NCBI GenBank assembly: GCA_027293245.1 | Contig: JAPUFZ010000320.1 | Location: 1-7,732, forward strand | Reading direction: 5' to 3' | Origin: Gammaproteobacteria bacterium | GTDB lineage: Bacteria > Pseudomonadota > Gammaproteobacteria > GCA-001735895 | DNA length: 7,732 bases | Shown here: in pieces, positions 1 to 7,246 of the stretch | How the letters are laid out: every line of letters starts with the position of its first letter | How positions within the stretch are numbered: the stretch's first letter is position 1 | Program-made: the position numbers and the translations under genes | Notes under the pieces: generated by a model | The model's database searches: none | Told to the model about the DNA's origin: nothing | Seen by the model: the letters and a program-made list of their open reading frames with translations, nothing else

Positions 1-546
1 TACGAGATTGCCATGGGATTCGCACTGGTAGGGGTATTGATGGCTGCCGGCAGTCTTAATCTCGGTGAGATAGTTGCGATACAGGCCGGCGGATGGAGCA
101 ACTGGTTAGTGTTCCCATTGCTTCCCCTGTTTGTGGTATACCTGATTTCAGGTGTCGCCGAAACCAATCGCGCGCCCTTTGATGTTGCGGAAGGCGAGTC
201 TGAAATTGTCGCTGGATTTCATGTCGAATATTCGGGTATGACCTTCGCTGTTTTTTTCCTTGCCGAATACGCCAATATGATCCTGATTTCAATGCTGGCG
301 GCGCTCATGTTCTTCGGTGGCTGGCTGAGTCCATTCCCTGGTGTTATAGAAGACAGCATCGGTTGGCTATTTCTCAAAACCGCATTCTTCATGTTCCTGT
401 TCCTCTGGTTTCGGGCAACTTTTCCACGTTATCGTTACGACCAGATTATGCGTCTGGGCTGGAAGGTATTGCTCCCGGTTACCATTGCCTGCCTGTTTCT
501 GGAAGGTGTTGCGGTCTATTTTGAAGTCGGTCCCTGGTCGGTGTAA
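1..546 (+). CDS. nuoH: NADH:quinone oxidoreductase subunit H (NuoH), 5'-truncated
   Basis: Inner-membrane subunit of complex I at the junction with the peripheral arm. With NuoB and NuoD it forms the quinone-binding chamber and starts the proton-coupling pathway. Only the last 181 residues are visible; the reading frame is open from base 1, so the start lies upstream. The conserved acidic cytoplasmic loop is intact at visible residues 51-80: it begins [11 protein letters not shown], continues with an E-rich stretch (AEGESE) and ends HVEYSGM. This is the family signature next to the quinone tunnel. Hydrophobic helices lie on both sides (about 33-50, 82-106, 122-138, 155-173), with the conserved [12 protein letters not shown] loop at about 137-148. 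The alpha/beta/gammaproteobacterial loop version is closer to mitochondrial ND1 than to the E. coli one. It stops at TAA 544-546, and nuoI begins 4 nt later. Identity is near certain. Confidence 0.97.
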   Translation, partial: YEIAMGFALVGVLMAAGSLNLGEIVAIQAGGWSNWLVFPLLPLFVVYLISGVAETNRAPFDVAEGESEIVAGFHVEYSGMTFAVFFLAEYANMILISMLAALMFFGGWLSPFPGVIEDSIGWLFLKTAFFMFLFLWFRATFPRYRYDQIMRLGWKVLLPVTIACLFLEGVAVYFEVGPWSV

Positions 547-550
547 TAAA

Positions 551-1042
551 ATGTATGCAACGATAAAATTCTATCTTAAAAGTTTTCTCTTCCTCGAGTT
601 ATTCAAGGGTTTAAATGTGACCGGTCGGTATTTTTTTCGTAGAAAGTTTACCGTGCAGTATCCCGAACAGAAAACTCCGATCAGCCCGAGATTTCGAGGT
701 TTGCACGCATTGCGCCGCTATGCCAATGGTGAAGAGCGCTGCATCGCCTGCAAGCTGTGCGAAGCGGTTTGTCCGGCACTGGCGATTACGATTGAATCAG
801 AACAGCGCGCAGATGGTACGCGCCGGACCACGCGTTACGATATCGACCTGTTCAAGTGTATTTACTGTGGATTTTGCGAGGAGGCCTGCCCGGTCGACGC
901 GATTGTCGAAACCAGTATATTCGAGTATCACTTCGAAAATCGTGGTGAAAACATTATGACTAAAGAAAAGTTGCTCGAAATTGGCGATAGCTACGAAACG
1001 CAACTGGCAGCGGACCGTTCTGCTGATGCACCTTATCGGTAA
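551..1042 (+). CDS. nuoI: NADH:quinone oxidoreductase subunit I (NuoI), 2x[4Fe-4S] ferredoxin-like
   Basis: Peripheral-arm subunit at the membrane face. It carries clusters N6a and N6b, which pass electrons from NuoG towards N2 in NuoB. The protein has 163 residues. Two cysteine motifs are visible: C64, C67, C70, C74 ([12 protein letters not shown]) and C103, C106, C109, C113 ([12 protein letters not shown]). In each, the last Cys serves the other cluster. The N-terminal segment (about 1-30, [16 protein letters not shown]) is the amphipathic membrane anchor, followed by the family motif [20 protein letters not shown]. Length and sequence match the alphaproteobacterial/mitochondrial TYKY type rather than the 180-residue E. 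coli form. The start is ATG 551. A longer in-frame reading from ATG 485 lies inside nuoH and reads nuoH DNA in another frame, so it is rejected. There is no clear Shine-Dalgarno sequence before ATG 551, and the 4-nt gap to the nuoH stop suggests translational coupling. Confidence 0.98.
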   Translation: MYATIKFYLKSFLFLELFKGLNVTGRYFFRRKFTVQYPEQKTPISPRFRGLHALRRYANGEERCIACKLCEAVCPALAITIESEQRADGTRRTTRYDIDLFKCIYCGFCEEACPVDAIVETSIFEYHFENRGENIMTKEKLLEIGDSYETQLAADRSADAPYR

Positions 1043-1051
1043 TTACCAAAA

Positions 1052-1657
1052 ATGATAGAAGCAATCGTTTTTTATTTTTTCGCGGTCCTCAGCGTGACCA
1101 CGGCCACCGTGGTAGTGACGGTAAGAAATCCGATTCTTGCAGCCTTGTTCCTGGTGCTGACATTTTTCGCTAGTGCGGCTATCTGGATGACCCTCGAAGC
1201 CGAGTTTCTCGCTATCACCCTGGTGCTGGTTTATGTAGGCGCGGTGATGGTGTTGTTCCTGTTTGTGGTGATGATGCTGGATATCAATATTGCCCGTATG
1301 CGGGAGGGATTTAGTCGTGTATTGCCGCTGGGTATTGTTGTTGCCGTGATTATGCTGGCACTGATGTGGAGCGTAGTCACCAGCGATATATTCTCTCTCG
1401 AGGTAATGGTAAAACCGGCACCCAGGGCTGCTGATTACAGCAATACCAAGGCTCTGGGTGGTGTCCTCTATACCGATTATGTGTTTGCCTTCGAGGTCGC
1501 CGCAGTGATTTTACTGGTGGCTATTATCGCAGCAATATCACTCACCATGCGCAAACGTCCACAAACCAGGTACCAGAATCCTTCGGACCAGATGAAGGTG
1601 CAAAAAGCTGATCGATTGCGCATCGTAAAAATGCCCTCCAGTGGCGAAGAATCATGA
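1052..1657 (+). CDS. nuoJ: NADH:quinone oxidoreductase subunit J (NuoJ)
   Basis: Small membrane subunit (ND6 homologue) between NuoH/NuoA and NuoK, part of the link that carries the redox signal to the proton pumps. It has 201 residues, somewhat longer than E. coli NuoJ (184), mainly through a polar C-terminal tail (about 168-201). Five hydrophobic segments are visible at roughly 2-22, 28-46, 53-76, 90-110 and 143-166. The third contains the hallmark [20 protein letters not shown], with the conserved Tyr61 next to the Gly that forms the family's pi-bulge hinge. The motif [18 protein letters not shown] (131-148) before the last helix is also typical. ATG 1052 is 9 nt after the nuoI stop and has no strong ribosome-binding site. 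The stop TGA overlaps the nuoK ATG (ATGA, 1654-1657), so the two are translationally coupled. Confidence 0.96.
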   Translation: MIEAIVFYFFAVLSVTTATVVVTVRNPILAALFLVLTFFASAAIWMTLEAEFLAITLVLVYVGAVMVLFLFVVMMLDINIARMREGFSRVLPLGIVVAVIMLALMWSVVTSDIFSLEVMVKPAPRAADYSNTKALGGVLYTDYVFAFEVAAVILLVAIIAAISLTMRKRPQTRYQNPSDQMKVQKADRLRIVKMPSSGEES

Positions 1658-1962
1658 CCATAGGATTGAGTCACTACCTGATACTCGCGGCAATTATGTT
1701 TAGCATCAGTATTGCCGGAATCGTGATTAACCGGAAAAACGTCATTATTTTATTGATGTCAATCGAGTTGATGCTGCTTGCGGTAAACCTGAATTTCATT
1801 GCATTTTCCCACTATCTGGATGATCTCGCGGGACAGGTATTCGTGTTCTTCATTTTGACCGTCGCGGCTGCTGAAGCAGCCATCGGCCTGGCAATACTGG
1901 TTGTGCTGTTCCGCAACAAGCGTTCGATTAACATCGATGATATTAGCGAGTTAAGGGGATGA
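1654..1962 (+). CDS. nuoK: NADH:quinone oxidoreductase subunit K (NuoK)
   Basis: Three-helix membrane subunit (ND4L, related to MrpC) that passes charge between NuoJ and the antiporter-like subunit NuoN. It has 102 residues, the usual length (about 100). Helices lie at about 7-26, 30-52 and 61-86. The two membrane carboxylates essential in the family are present: Glu38 in [19 protein letters not shown] and Glu74 in [17 protein letters not shown] (E36 and E72 in E. coli). The start overlaps the last codon of nuoJ by 4 bp. A purine-rich stretch (GCGAAGAATC) just before ATG 1654 may act as a weak ribosome-binding site. The reading frame ends at TGA 1960-1962, directly before nuoL. Confidence 0.98.
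   Translation: MTIGLSHYLILAAIMFSISIAGIVINRKNVIILLMSIELMLLAVNLNFIAFSHYLDDLAGQVFVFFILTVAAAEAAIGLAILVVLFRNKRSINIDDISELRG
1953..1959 (+). promoter_or_regulatory. Ribosome-binding site that decides the nuoL start
   Basis: The purine run AAGGGGA sits directly against ATG 1959, with zero spacing, but 5 nt before ATG 1965. A Shine-Dalgarno element needs about 5-9 nt, so ATG 1965 is the better start. ATG 1959, which overlaps the nuoK stop as ATGA, stays possible through coupling. The choice changes the protein by only two residues. Confidence 0.6.
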
Positions 1963-1964
1963 AT

Positions 1965-3929
1965 ATGGAATCCGTTTACCTGGCTATCCCGCTTGCATCG
2001 CTGTTCGGTGCCATTGTTGCCGGTTTTTTCGGTAAGCAGATTGGCCGGGTCGGATCGCATCTGGTCGCTATATCCGGTGTCGGCATTTCCACCCTGCTAT
2101 CGCTGATTGTATTAAAAGACGTAGTAATAGATGGTGCCGCTATTTACAACCAGTCGGTTTATACCTGGATGATTAGTGATGGCATTCGCTTCGAAATTGG
2201 CTTTCTGATCGACAGTCTGACCGCGCTGATGATGGTCGTGGTGAGCAGCGTTTCACTGATGGTACACATCTACACCATCGGCTACATGGAAGATGACGAT
2301 GGTTATCAGCGTTTTTTCAGTTATATAGCGCTGTTTACCTTTTCGATGTTGATGCTGGTGATGTCGAACAATTTTCTACAGCTGTTCTTTGGCTGGGAAG
2401 CAGTCGGTCTGATCTCCTATTTATTGATCGGATTCTGGTTTAAACGCGAAACCGCAATCTACGCCAATTTGAAAGCATTCCTGGTTAACCGTGTCGGTGA
2501 CTTTGGATTCCTGCTCGGTATAGCCGTGATTCTGGGTTACACCGGTTCACTGGACTATTACGAAGTCTTTGATCGGGCCGATGCAATGGTGACCGCGACG
2601 ATACAGGTGATTCCCGGTCTCGACTGGTCGGTCATTTCACTCGCCTGTATCTTATTGTTCGTTGGCGCCATGGGTAAATCGGCCCAGGTACCGTTGCATG
2701 TCTGGTTACCCGATTCGATGGAAGGCCCAACGCCGATATCGGCTTTAATCCACGCTGCGACCATGGTGACAGCCGGTATTTTCATGGTGGCGCGCATGTC
2801 ACCTCTGTTCGAATTGTCGGAAACCGCGTTGTCAGTGGTGCTTGTAATCGGCGCCACGACCGCCTTTTTCATGGGTCTGATCGGCATAGTTCAAAACGAT
2901 ATAAAGCGTGTCATCGCCTATTCGACGCTGTCGCAGCTTGGTTATATGACGGTGGCGCTCGGCGCCTCGGCTTATTCGGCAGCCATATTCCACTTGATGA
3001 CGCACGCATTTTTCAAGGCCCTGTTATTCCTTGCCGCGGGCTCGGTGATCATCGCCATGCATCATGAGCAGGATATCCGCAAGATGGGCGGCTTGAAAAA
3101 ATACATGCCAATTACCTACTGGGTATTCCTGATAGGCTCGTTGTCATTGATAGGGTTCCCCGGTTTCGCCGGGTTCTTTTCCAAGGACGCGATCATCGAG
3201 GCGACCCATAACGCCGACATACCCGGCGCCGGATACGCTTATATCATGGTCCTGGTCGGTGTATTTATTACCGCGTTTTATTCGTTCAGATTGTTCTTCC
3301 TGGTGTTTCATGGAGAGGAGCGGATGGATGCGCATACCCGTGAACACCTGCATGAAACTCGACCGGTGGTAACCGTGCCCCTGATACTGCTGGCTATTCC
3401 ATCAGTGATTATCGGCTGGATAACGATCGAATCCGTGCTGTTTGGCGGTTACTTTACCAGTGGTGCAAGAGATGCGATAACAATACTTGAATCGCACGGC
3501 GCGATGGCGGCTGTGGCCGAAACCTTCCATGGTCCGGCTAGATTTGTCGCGCACGGTTTTAGCGGCCTGCCGCTTTACCTGGCCACGGCCGGCGTATTTT
3601 CGGCCTGGTACATCTACCTGAAAAATCCATCTATCGCGGAAACGGCGAAACAAAAATTTAGTTTTCTATACAGGCTGCTCGATCAGAAATACTACTTCGA
3701 TCGTTTTAATGAAATATTTTTTGCCGGCGGTAGTCGAGGAATAGGGCAGGTATTGTGGCGCCTGGGAGACGCACTGTTGATCGATGGCCTGCTAGTTAAT
3801 GGCAGCGCTAAACTGGTAGGCTGGTTTTCCGGAATAGTGCGTCAGGTGCAGACCGGTTACCTCAATCATTATGCATTTACGATGATATTGGGCCTGATTC
3901 TATTGCTCGGTTGGGCCGTGTTGGGCTAA
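1965..3929 (+). CDS. nuoL: NADH:quinone oxidoreductase subunit L (NuoL), distal antiporter-like proton pump
   Basis: Largest membrane subunit (ND5, MrpA-like) at the far end of the membrane arm. It translocates a proton and carries the long lateral helix that braces NuoM and NuoN. From ATG 1965 it has 654 residues (656 from ATG 1959), compared with 613 in E. coli. The antiporter-core residues are all visible, numbered from the 1965 start: Glu145 (FFGWEAVGLISYLL), Lys238 (GAMGKSAQVPLHVWLPD), His263 (ALIHAATMVTAG), His347 and Lys351 (THAFFKALLFLAAG), and Lys407 (GFFSKDAI). These match E144, K229, H254, H338, K342 and K399 of E. coli. The C-terminal part after about residue 535 contains the amphipathic region (lateral helix) and a last membrane helix ending at the C-terminus. 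The next gene, nuoM, starts 23 nt after the stop. Nothing suggests damage. Confidence 0.98.
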   Translation: MESVYLAIPLASLFGAIVAGFFGKQIGRVGSHLVAISGVGISTLLSLIVLKDVVIDGAAIYNQSVYTWMISDGIRFEIGFLIDSLTALMMVVVSSVSLMVHIYTIGYMEDDDGYQRFFSYIALFTFSMLMLVMSNNFLQLFFGWEAVGLISYLLIGFWFKRETAIYANLKAFLVNRVGDFGFLLGIAVILGYTGSLDYYEVFDRADAMVTATIQVIPGLDWSVISLACILLFVGAMGKSAQVPLHVWLPDSMEGPTPISALIHAATMVTAGIFMVARMSPLFELSETALSVVLVIGATTAFFMGLIGIVQNDIKRVIAYSTLSQLGYMTVALGASAYSAAIFHLMTHAFFKALLFLAAGSVIIAMHHEQDIRKMGGLKKYMPITYWVFLIGSLSLIGFPGFAGFFSKDAIIEATHNADIPGAGYAYIMVLVGVFITAFYSFRLFFLVFHGEERMDAHTREHLHETRPVVTVPLILLAIPSVIIGWITIESVLFGGYFTSGARDAITILESHGAMAAVAETFHGPARFVAHGFSGLPLYLATAGVFSAWYIYLKNPSIAETAKQKFSFLYRLLDQKYYFDRFNEIFFAGGSRGIGQVLWRLGDALLIDGLLVNGSAKLVGWFSGIVRQVQTGYLNHYAFTMILGLILLLGWAVLG

Positions 3930-3942
3930 ACCTGTTATTAAT

Positions 3943-3946
3943 AAGG
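3943..3946 (+). promoter_or_regulatory. nuoM ribosome-binding site
   Basis: AAGG (inside ATAAGGTAAACT) lies 6 nt before ATG 3953. It is the clearest Shine-Dalgarno sequence of the nuo genes seen here. It stands in the largest intergenic gap of the cluster (23 bp), where coupling to the upstream stop would be weakest. Confidence 0.65.
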
Positions 3947-3952
3947 TAAACT

Positions 3953-5467
3953 ATGTACTCTGAATGGCCATTGCTAAGCGTGCTAATCTGGACACCGATT
4001 ATCGGTGGCATTCTGGTATTGCTCGCCGGTGACAGGGACCCTTCGGGTGCGCGCAAGATTGCATTATTGTTCTCTATTGTGACTTTCTTGCTGACGCTGC
4101 CGCTCTATACGCAATTCAATACCGATACTCATTTGATGCAATTTGTCGAGCGGCATAGCTGGATCGACGCATTTAATATCGAGTATTTTGTCGGTGTCGA
4201 TGGAATTTCGATGCCGTTGATTTTGCTGACATCTTTTATGACTGTGATCGTCGTGATATCAGCCTGGGATATAATAGAGTACCGGGTATCGCAATACATG
4301 GCCGCATTCCTGATCATGGAAGGTTTCATGATCGGCACCTTTTCGTCGCTCGATGCCATATTGTTTTATATCTTTTTCGAGTCAATGTTGATTCCGATGT
4401 TCCTGGTCATCGATATCTGGGGTGGCGCGAATCGAATTTATGCAACCTTTAAGTTCTTCCTCTATACCTTCATCGGTTCGGTTTTATTGCTGGTGGCATT
4501 GATTTATTTGTACACTCAGAGTGGTAGTTTCGCTATCTTCGACTTTCATCATCTGCGCCTCACGCTGACCGAACAGATATTGATATTTCTTGCTTTTCTG
4601 GTGGCTTTTGCGGTCAAGGTGCCGATGTGGCCGGTGCACACCTGGTTGCCGGACGCACACGTCGAAGCACCGACCGGAGGTTCGGTAATCCTGGCTGCAA
4701 TCATGTTGAAAATGGGCGGTTATGGGTTCTTGCGTTTCAGCCTGCCGATCACACCCGATGCCAGTGCCGAACTCGACTGGTTGATCATTACCATGTCGTT
4801 AACCGCAGTGGTGTACATCGGTTTTGTTGCGCTGGTGCAACAGGACATGAAAAAGTTGATTGCCTACTCGTCGATTGCGCACATGGGTTTTGTCACGCTT
4901 GGATTCTTCGTTGTATTTCGCATCATGGATGGTGACAACGATGCCCAGGGCTCAGTCCTGGCACTCGAAGGAGGGATGGTGCAAATGATTTCGCATGGCT
5001 TTATATCGGGCGCCATGTTCCTCTGCGTCGGCGTCGTGTACGACCGCATGCACAGTCGTCAAATAGCGGATTACGGCGGTGTGGTTAATACCATGCCGGT
5101 TTTTGCCGCCTTCATGGTGTTTTTTGCGATGGCCAATGCCGGCTTGCCTGGAACCTCGGGATTTGTCGGCGAGTTCATGGTGATATTGGCCAGTTTCAAG
5201 GCCAGCTTTTGGATCGCATTCCTCGCCGCAACGACATTGATCCTGGGTGCGGCCTATACCCTGTGGATGATAAAGCGTGTTATTTTCGGTGAAATCGCGA
5301 ACGACAATGTGCGGGCGCTAACTGATATTAATAGACGGGAATTCCTATTTCTGTCGATACTGGCGATCGCAGTGCTGGCGCTAGGCCTGTGGCCGGACCC
5401 GTTGGTCAAGGTCATGCATCCGACGATTGAAAACCTGTTAAATCACATCGCCACATCGAAGTTATAA
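3953..5467 (+). CDS. nuoM: NADH:quinone oxidoreductase subunit M (NuoM), antiporter-like proton pump
   Basis: Middle antiporter-like subunit (ND4, MrpD-like) of the membrane arm. It has 504 residues, close to the 509 of E. coli NuoM, with about 14 hydrophobic helices. The functional residues are in place: Glu143 in IFFESMLIPMFLVIDIWGG, Lys222 and His229 in FAVKVPMWPVHTWLPDAHVE, Lys253 in IMLKMGGYGFLRF, His348 in MISHGFISGAMFL, and Glu407 in GFVGEFMVILASF. In this subunit the distal half-channel uses Glu407 where NuoL and NuoN have Lys, so this residue identifies the protein as NuoM. The block WLPDAHVEAPTGGSV is a further ND4 signature. The start ATG 3953 has an AAGG ribosome-binding site 6 nt upstream. 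The stop is 7 nt before nuoN. Confidence 0.98.
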   Translation: MYSEWPLLSVLIWTPIIGGILVLLAGDRDPSGARKIALLFSIVTFLLTLPLYTQFNTDTHLMQFVERHSWIDAFNIEYFVGVDGISMPLILLTSFMTVIVVISAWDIIEYRVSQYMAAFLIMEGFMIGTFSSLDAILFYIFFESMLIPMFLVIDIWGGANRIYATFKFFLYTFIGSVLLLVALIYLYTQSGSFAIFDFHHLRLTLTEQILIFLAFLVAFAVKVPMWPVHTWLPDAHVEAPTGGSVILAAIMLKMGGYGFLRFSLPITPDASAELDWLIITMSLTAVVYIGFVALVQQDMKKLIAYSSIAHMGFVTLGFFVVFRIMDGDNDAQGSVLALEGGMVQMISHGFISGAMFLCVGVVYDRMHSRQIADYGGVVNTMPVFAAFMVFFAMANAGLPGTSGFVGEFMVILASFKASFWIAFLAATTLILGAAYTLWMIKRVIFGEIANDNVRALTDINRREFLFLSILAIAVLALGLWPDPLVKVMHPTIENLLNHIATSKL

Positions 5468-5474
5468 GAATCTC

Positions 5475-6920
5475 ATGACAGAATTCGTGCAACCCAATTT
5501 AATACCGGCATTACCTGAAATAGTCATGTTGGTGATGACCTGTCTGGTACTGGTAGTCGACCTGTTTTTGCCTCAGGAGAAACGAGGCTATAGCCTGTTT
5601 TTGGCGGTCGCGACCCTGGTGTTAACCGCACTCACGATTATCGCCGTGGCCCCGGTCGACAGCATCTCCAGCTTTGGCGGGTCCTTCCTTCTTGATCAAA
5701 TGGCGGTCACGCTGAAACTGGCGATCTGTGTCATCACTATCCTGGTATTTGTCTATTCGCGCGACTATCTAACCGATCACGACATTTACAAGGGCGAGTA
5801 TTACGTGCTCGGGCTGTTCGCGGTCCTGGGCATGATGATCATGATTTCGGCACATAGCTTCCTGTTGATTTACCTGGGGCTGGAACTGTTGTCACTCTCG
5901 CTCTACGCGATGATCGCTTTCAATCGGAAATCGCTTGCCGCGTCAGAAGCGGCGATGAAATATTTCGTGCTGGGGGCCATGGCCTCGGGATTACTGCTCT
6001 ACGGGATATCGATTTTTTACGGTGTCACCGGAACTCTGAATATCGATCAATTCGCACAGGTAGTAAACGATAAAATGAGTGAAAATCCGATACCACTCGC
6101 CTTTGCCATGACCTTTATCGTCGTTGGGCTGTCATTCAAGATGGGCGCAGTGCCTTTTCATATGTGGTTACCCGATGTTTACCAGGGATCGCCAACATCG
6201 GTCACCCTGTTTATCGGCACGGCGCCTAAAATAGCCGGATTCGCGATGGCCATGCGCTTGCTCGTCGATGGCCTTGGTGATCTGTATGCCGACTGGTCGC
6301 AGATGTTGATTGTGCTAGCGGTGGCCTCGATGGTGATTGGCAATATCATCGCCATCGCACAAACCAACTTCAAACGTATGCTGGCTTATTCGACGATATC
6401 CCACGTCGGTTTTATCCTGCTTGGCATCCTCTCCGGCACCGCCACGGGTTATGCCTCGGCGATGTTTTACACGCTTACCTATGCAATTACGGCATCGGTA
6501 GCATTTGGCGTGTTGATACTACTCAATCGCCGGGGTGCCGAGGCGGAAAATATTTCAGACTTGTCAGGTCTGAATGATTCCAATGACTGTTATGCGGACT
6601 TACTGGCGATTGCGATGTTTTCGATGGCAGGGCTTCCACCAACGGTTGGGTTTTATGCCAAGTTAAGTGTGCTGCAGTCAGTTGTGCAGATTGACTTGGT
6701 CTGGCTCGCGGTAGTCGCAGTGTTGTTCTCGGTAATCGGTCTGTTTTATTACCTACGCATAGTCAGGGTCATGTACTTCGACAAACCACTTGACCGGGAA
6801 GTTACCATCAAGCAGGCGCTCGATGTCAAAATTCTGCTCAGTGCTAACGGCCTGAGTTTGTTAGGCCTGGGTATCTTCCCATCTGGCCTGATGGCCTATT
6901 GCGTACTGGCATTTAGCTAA
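5475..6920 (+). CDS. nuoN: NADH:quinone oxidoreductase subunit N (NuoN), proximal antiporter-like proton pump
   Basis: Antiporter-like subunit (ND2) next to NuoK, and the last gene of the nuo operon. It has 481 residues, close to the 485 of full-length E. coli NuoN, so all 14 helices should be present rather than the shortened metazoan ND2. Key residues are Glu137 (YLGLELLSLSLYAMIAF), Lys222 (GLSFKMGAVPFHMWLPDVY), Lys252 (GTAPKIAGFAMAMRLL) and Lys396 (GLPPTVGFYAKLSVLQ), corresponding to E133, K217, K247 and K395 in E. coli. The block MWLPDVYQGSPTSVTLF is diagnostic for NuoN against NuoM/NuoL. ATG 5475 lies 7 nt after the nuoM stop with only a weak purine stretch (TAAGAA) upstream. There is no canonical terminator straight after the stop at 6918-6920. 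Confidence 0.97.
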   Translation: MTEFVQPNLIPALPEIVMLVMTCLVLVVDLFLPQEKRGYSLFLAVATLVLTALTIIAVAPVDSISSFGGSFLLDQMAVTLKLAICVITILVFVYSRDYLTDHDIYKGEYYVLGLFAVLGMMIMISAHSFLLIYLGLELLSLSLYAMIAFNRKSLAASEAAMKYFVLGAMASGLLLYGISIFYGVTGTLNIDQFAQVVNDKMSENPIPLAFAMTFIVVGLSFKMGAVPFHMWLPDVYQGSPTSVTLFIGTAPKIAGFAMAMRLLVDGLGDLYADWSQMLIVLAVASMVIGNIIAIAQTNFKRMLAYSTISHVGFILLGILSGTATGYASAMFYTLTYAITASVAFGVLILLNRRGAEAENISDLSGLNDSNDCYADLLAIAMFSMAGLPPTVGFYAKLSVLQSVVQIDLVWLAVVAVLFSVIGLFYYLRIVRVMYFDKPLDREVTIKQALDVKILLSANGLSLLGLGIFPSGLMAYCVLAFS

Positions 6921-6932
6921 ACAATTAATTGT
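6921..6932. repeat. Perfect 12-bp AT-rich palindrome after nuoN
   Basis: ACAATTAATTGT is its own reverse complement and begins on the base after the nuoN stop codon. It could be a protein-binding site or chance in AT-rich DNA. It is too AT-rich to make a useful RNA hairpin. Role unknown. Confidence 0.4.
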
Positions 6933-6948
6933 ATTAGTAGTCAGCATC

Positions 6949-6964
6949 GGCTGGCTGGCCAGCC
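6949..6964 (+). other. GC-rich hairpin downstream of nuoN (no U-tract)
   Basis: GGCTGG (6949-6954) pairs with CCAGCC (6959-6964) around a CTGG tetraloop, giving a 6-bp all-canonical stem. It is followed by TCATCTAAAG, not a T-run, so it is not a standard intrinsic terminator. It may stabilise the 3' end of the nuo mRNA or act as a pause or processing site. Whether nuo transcripts stop here or run on into the tRNA cannot be decided from sequence. Confidence 0.45.
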
Positions 6965-6987
6965 TCATCTAAAGCATTAATTACATC

Positions 6988-7023
6988 TTGTAAAATTCTA
7001 TCAACATAGCTATCATTCCGCGC
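6988..7023 (+). promoter_or_regulatory. Sigma70-type promoter of the initiator tRNA
   Basis: A -35 element TTGTAA (6988-6993, 4 of 6 consensus) and a -10 element TATCAT (7011-7016, 5 of 6) are separated by exactly 17 bp. An AT-rich stretch lies upstream (about 6971-6987). The bases after the -10 box (TCCGCGC) are GC-rich. Such a discriminator is known from stable-RNA promoters under stringent (ppGpp) control, so growth-rate control is inferred. Transcription should begin near 7022-7024, leaving a leader of about 6-8 nt for RNase P to remove. Confidence 0.72.
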
Positions 7024-7029
7024 TCCTGA

Positions 7030-7106
<77 letters not shown>

Positions 7107-7144
7107 ACTTTGGTCAGGTTCAGGATTCGAAGATTAATTGTTAT

Positions 7145-7162
7145 TTCGGGTTATGAGCCCGA
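7145..7162 (-). repeat. Inverted copy of the tRNA-fMet anticodon arm
   Basis: The minus strand reads TCGGGCTCATAACCCGAA, identical over 18/18 nt to tRNA positions 7057-7074. On the plus strand it forms a 5-bp stem with 7-nt loop (TCGGG-TTATGAG-CCCGA, 7146-7162), geometrically like an anticodon arm, and is fully complementary to that arm of the tRNA in the same transcript. It can also pair locally: TGAGCCCGA (7154-7162) with TCGGGCTCA (7173-7181), 9 bp with a 10-nt loop. That local hairpin would hide it from the tRNA. Confidence 0.88.
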
Positions 7163-7185
7163 CAATAAGGTATCGGGCTCAGCTT

Positions 7186-7229
7186 ATTTAACCGGGCGAA
7201 GGTCGTTGGGCTGGGCGCCCCCGTTAAAT
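7186..7229 (+). other. Stem-loop of repeat unit 1
   Basis: ATTTAAC (7186-7192) pairs with GTTAAAT (7223-7229). After a C/C mismatch, GGG (7194-7196) pairs with CCC (7219-7221). With C7218 bulged, CG (7197-7198) pairs with CG (7216-7217). The 17-nt loop starts AAGGTCGTTGGG. Unit 2 forms the equivalent hairpin with different arm sequences. Confidence 0.6.
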
Positions 7230-7246
7230 CCAGTCCCCCGCTACCA

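Larger units (their letters stand above)
7107..7246 (+). repeat. tRNA-derived tandem repeat, unit 1 (140 bp)
   Basis: It begins directly after the CCA of the tRNA and ends with a second CCCCCGCTACCA. Positions 7235-7251 repeat 7095-7111 exactly (17 nt, acceptor 3' strand, CCA and flank) with a period of 140. In order it contains: a 24-nt flank sequence (7107-7130), an inverted anticodon arm (7145-7162), a direct piece of the anticodon arm (7173-7181, TCGGGCTCA, also at 7057-7065), the variable-region sequence CGAAGGTCGT (7197-7206, also at 7071-7080), an extra arm, and the 3' acceptor end. So it is a rearranged, insert-containing copy of the tRNA 3' half. It has no 5' acceptor strand and cannot fold as a tRNA. 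Confidence 0.88.

Noticed and set aside
485..550. Longer N-terminus for NuoI starting at ATG 485
   Set aside because: This part overlaps nuoH out of frame and has no resemblance to NuoI. The family N-terminus begins at ATG 551.
2558..2887. Minus-strand 109-codon open frame within nuoL
   Set aside because: It lies antisense to the antiporter core of nuoL, shows no recognisable domain, and is explained by codon bias on the coding strand.
4627..4935. Plus-strand 102-codon open frame inside nuoM
   Set aside because: It is an out-of-frame shadow of a highly conserved part of nuoM (Lys222 region), with a Cys/His/Arg-rich composition unlike a real protein and no ribosome-binding site.
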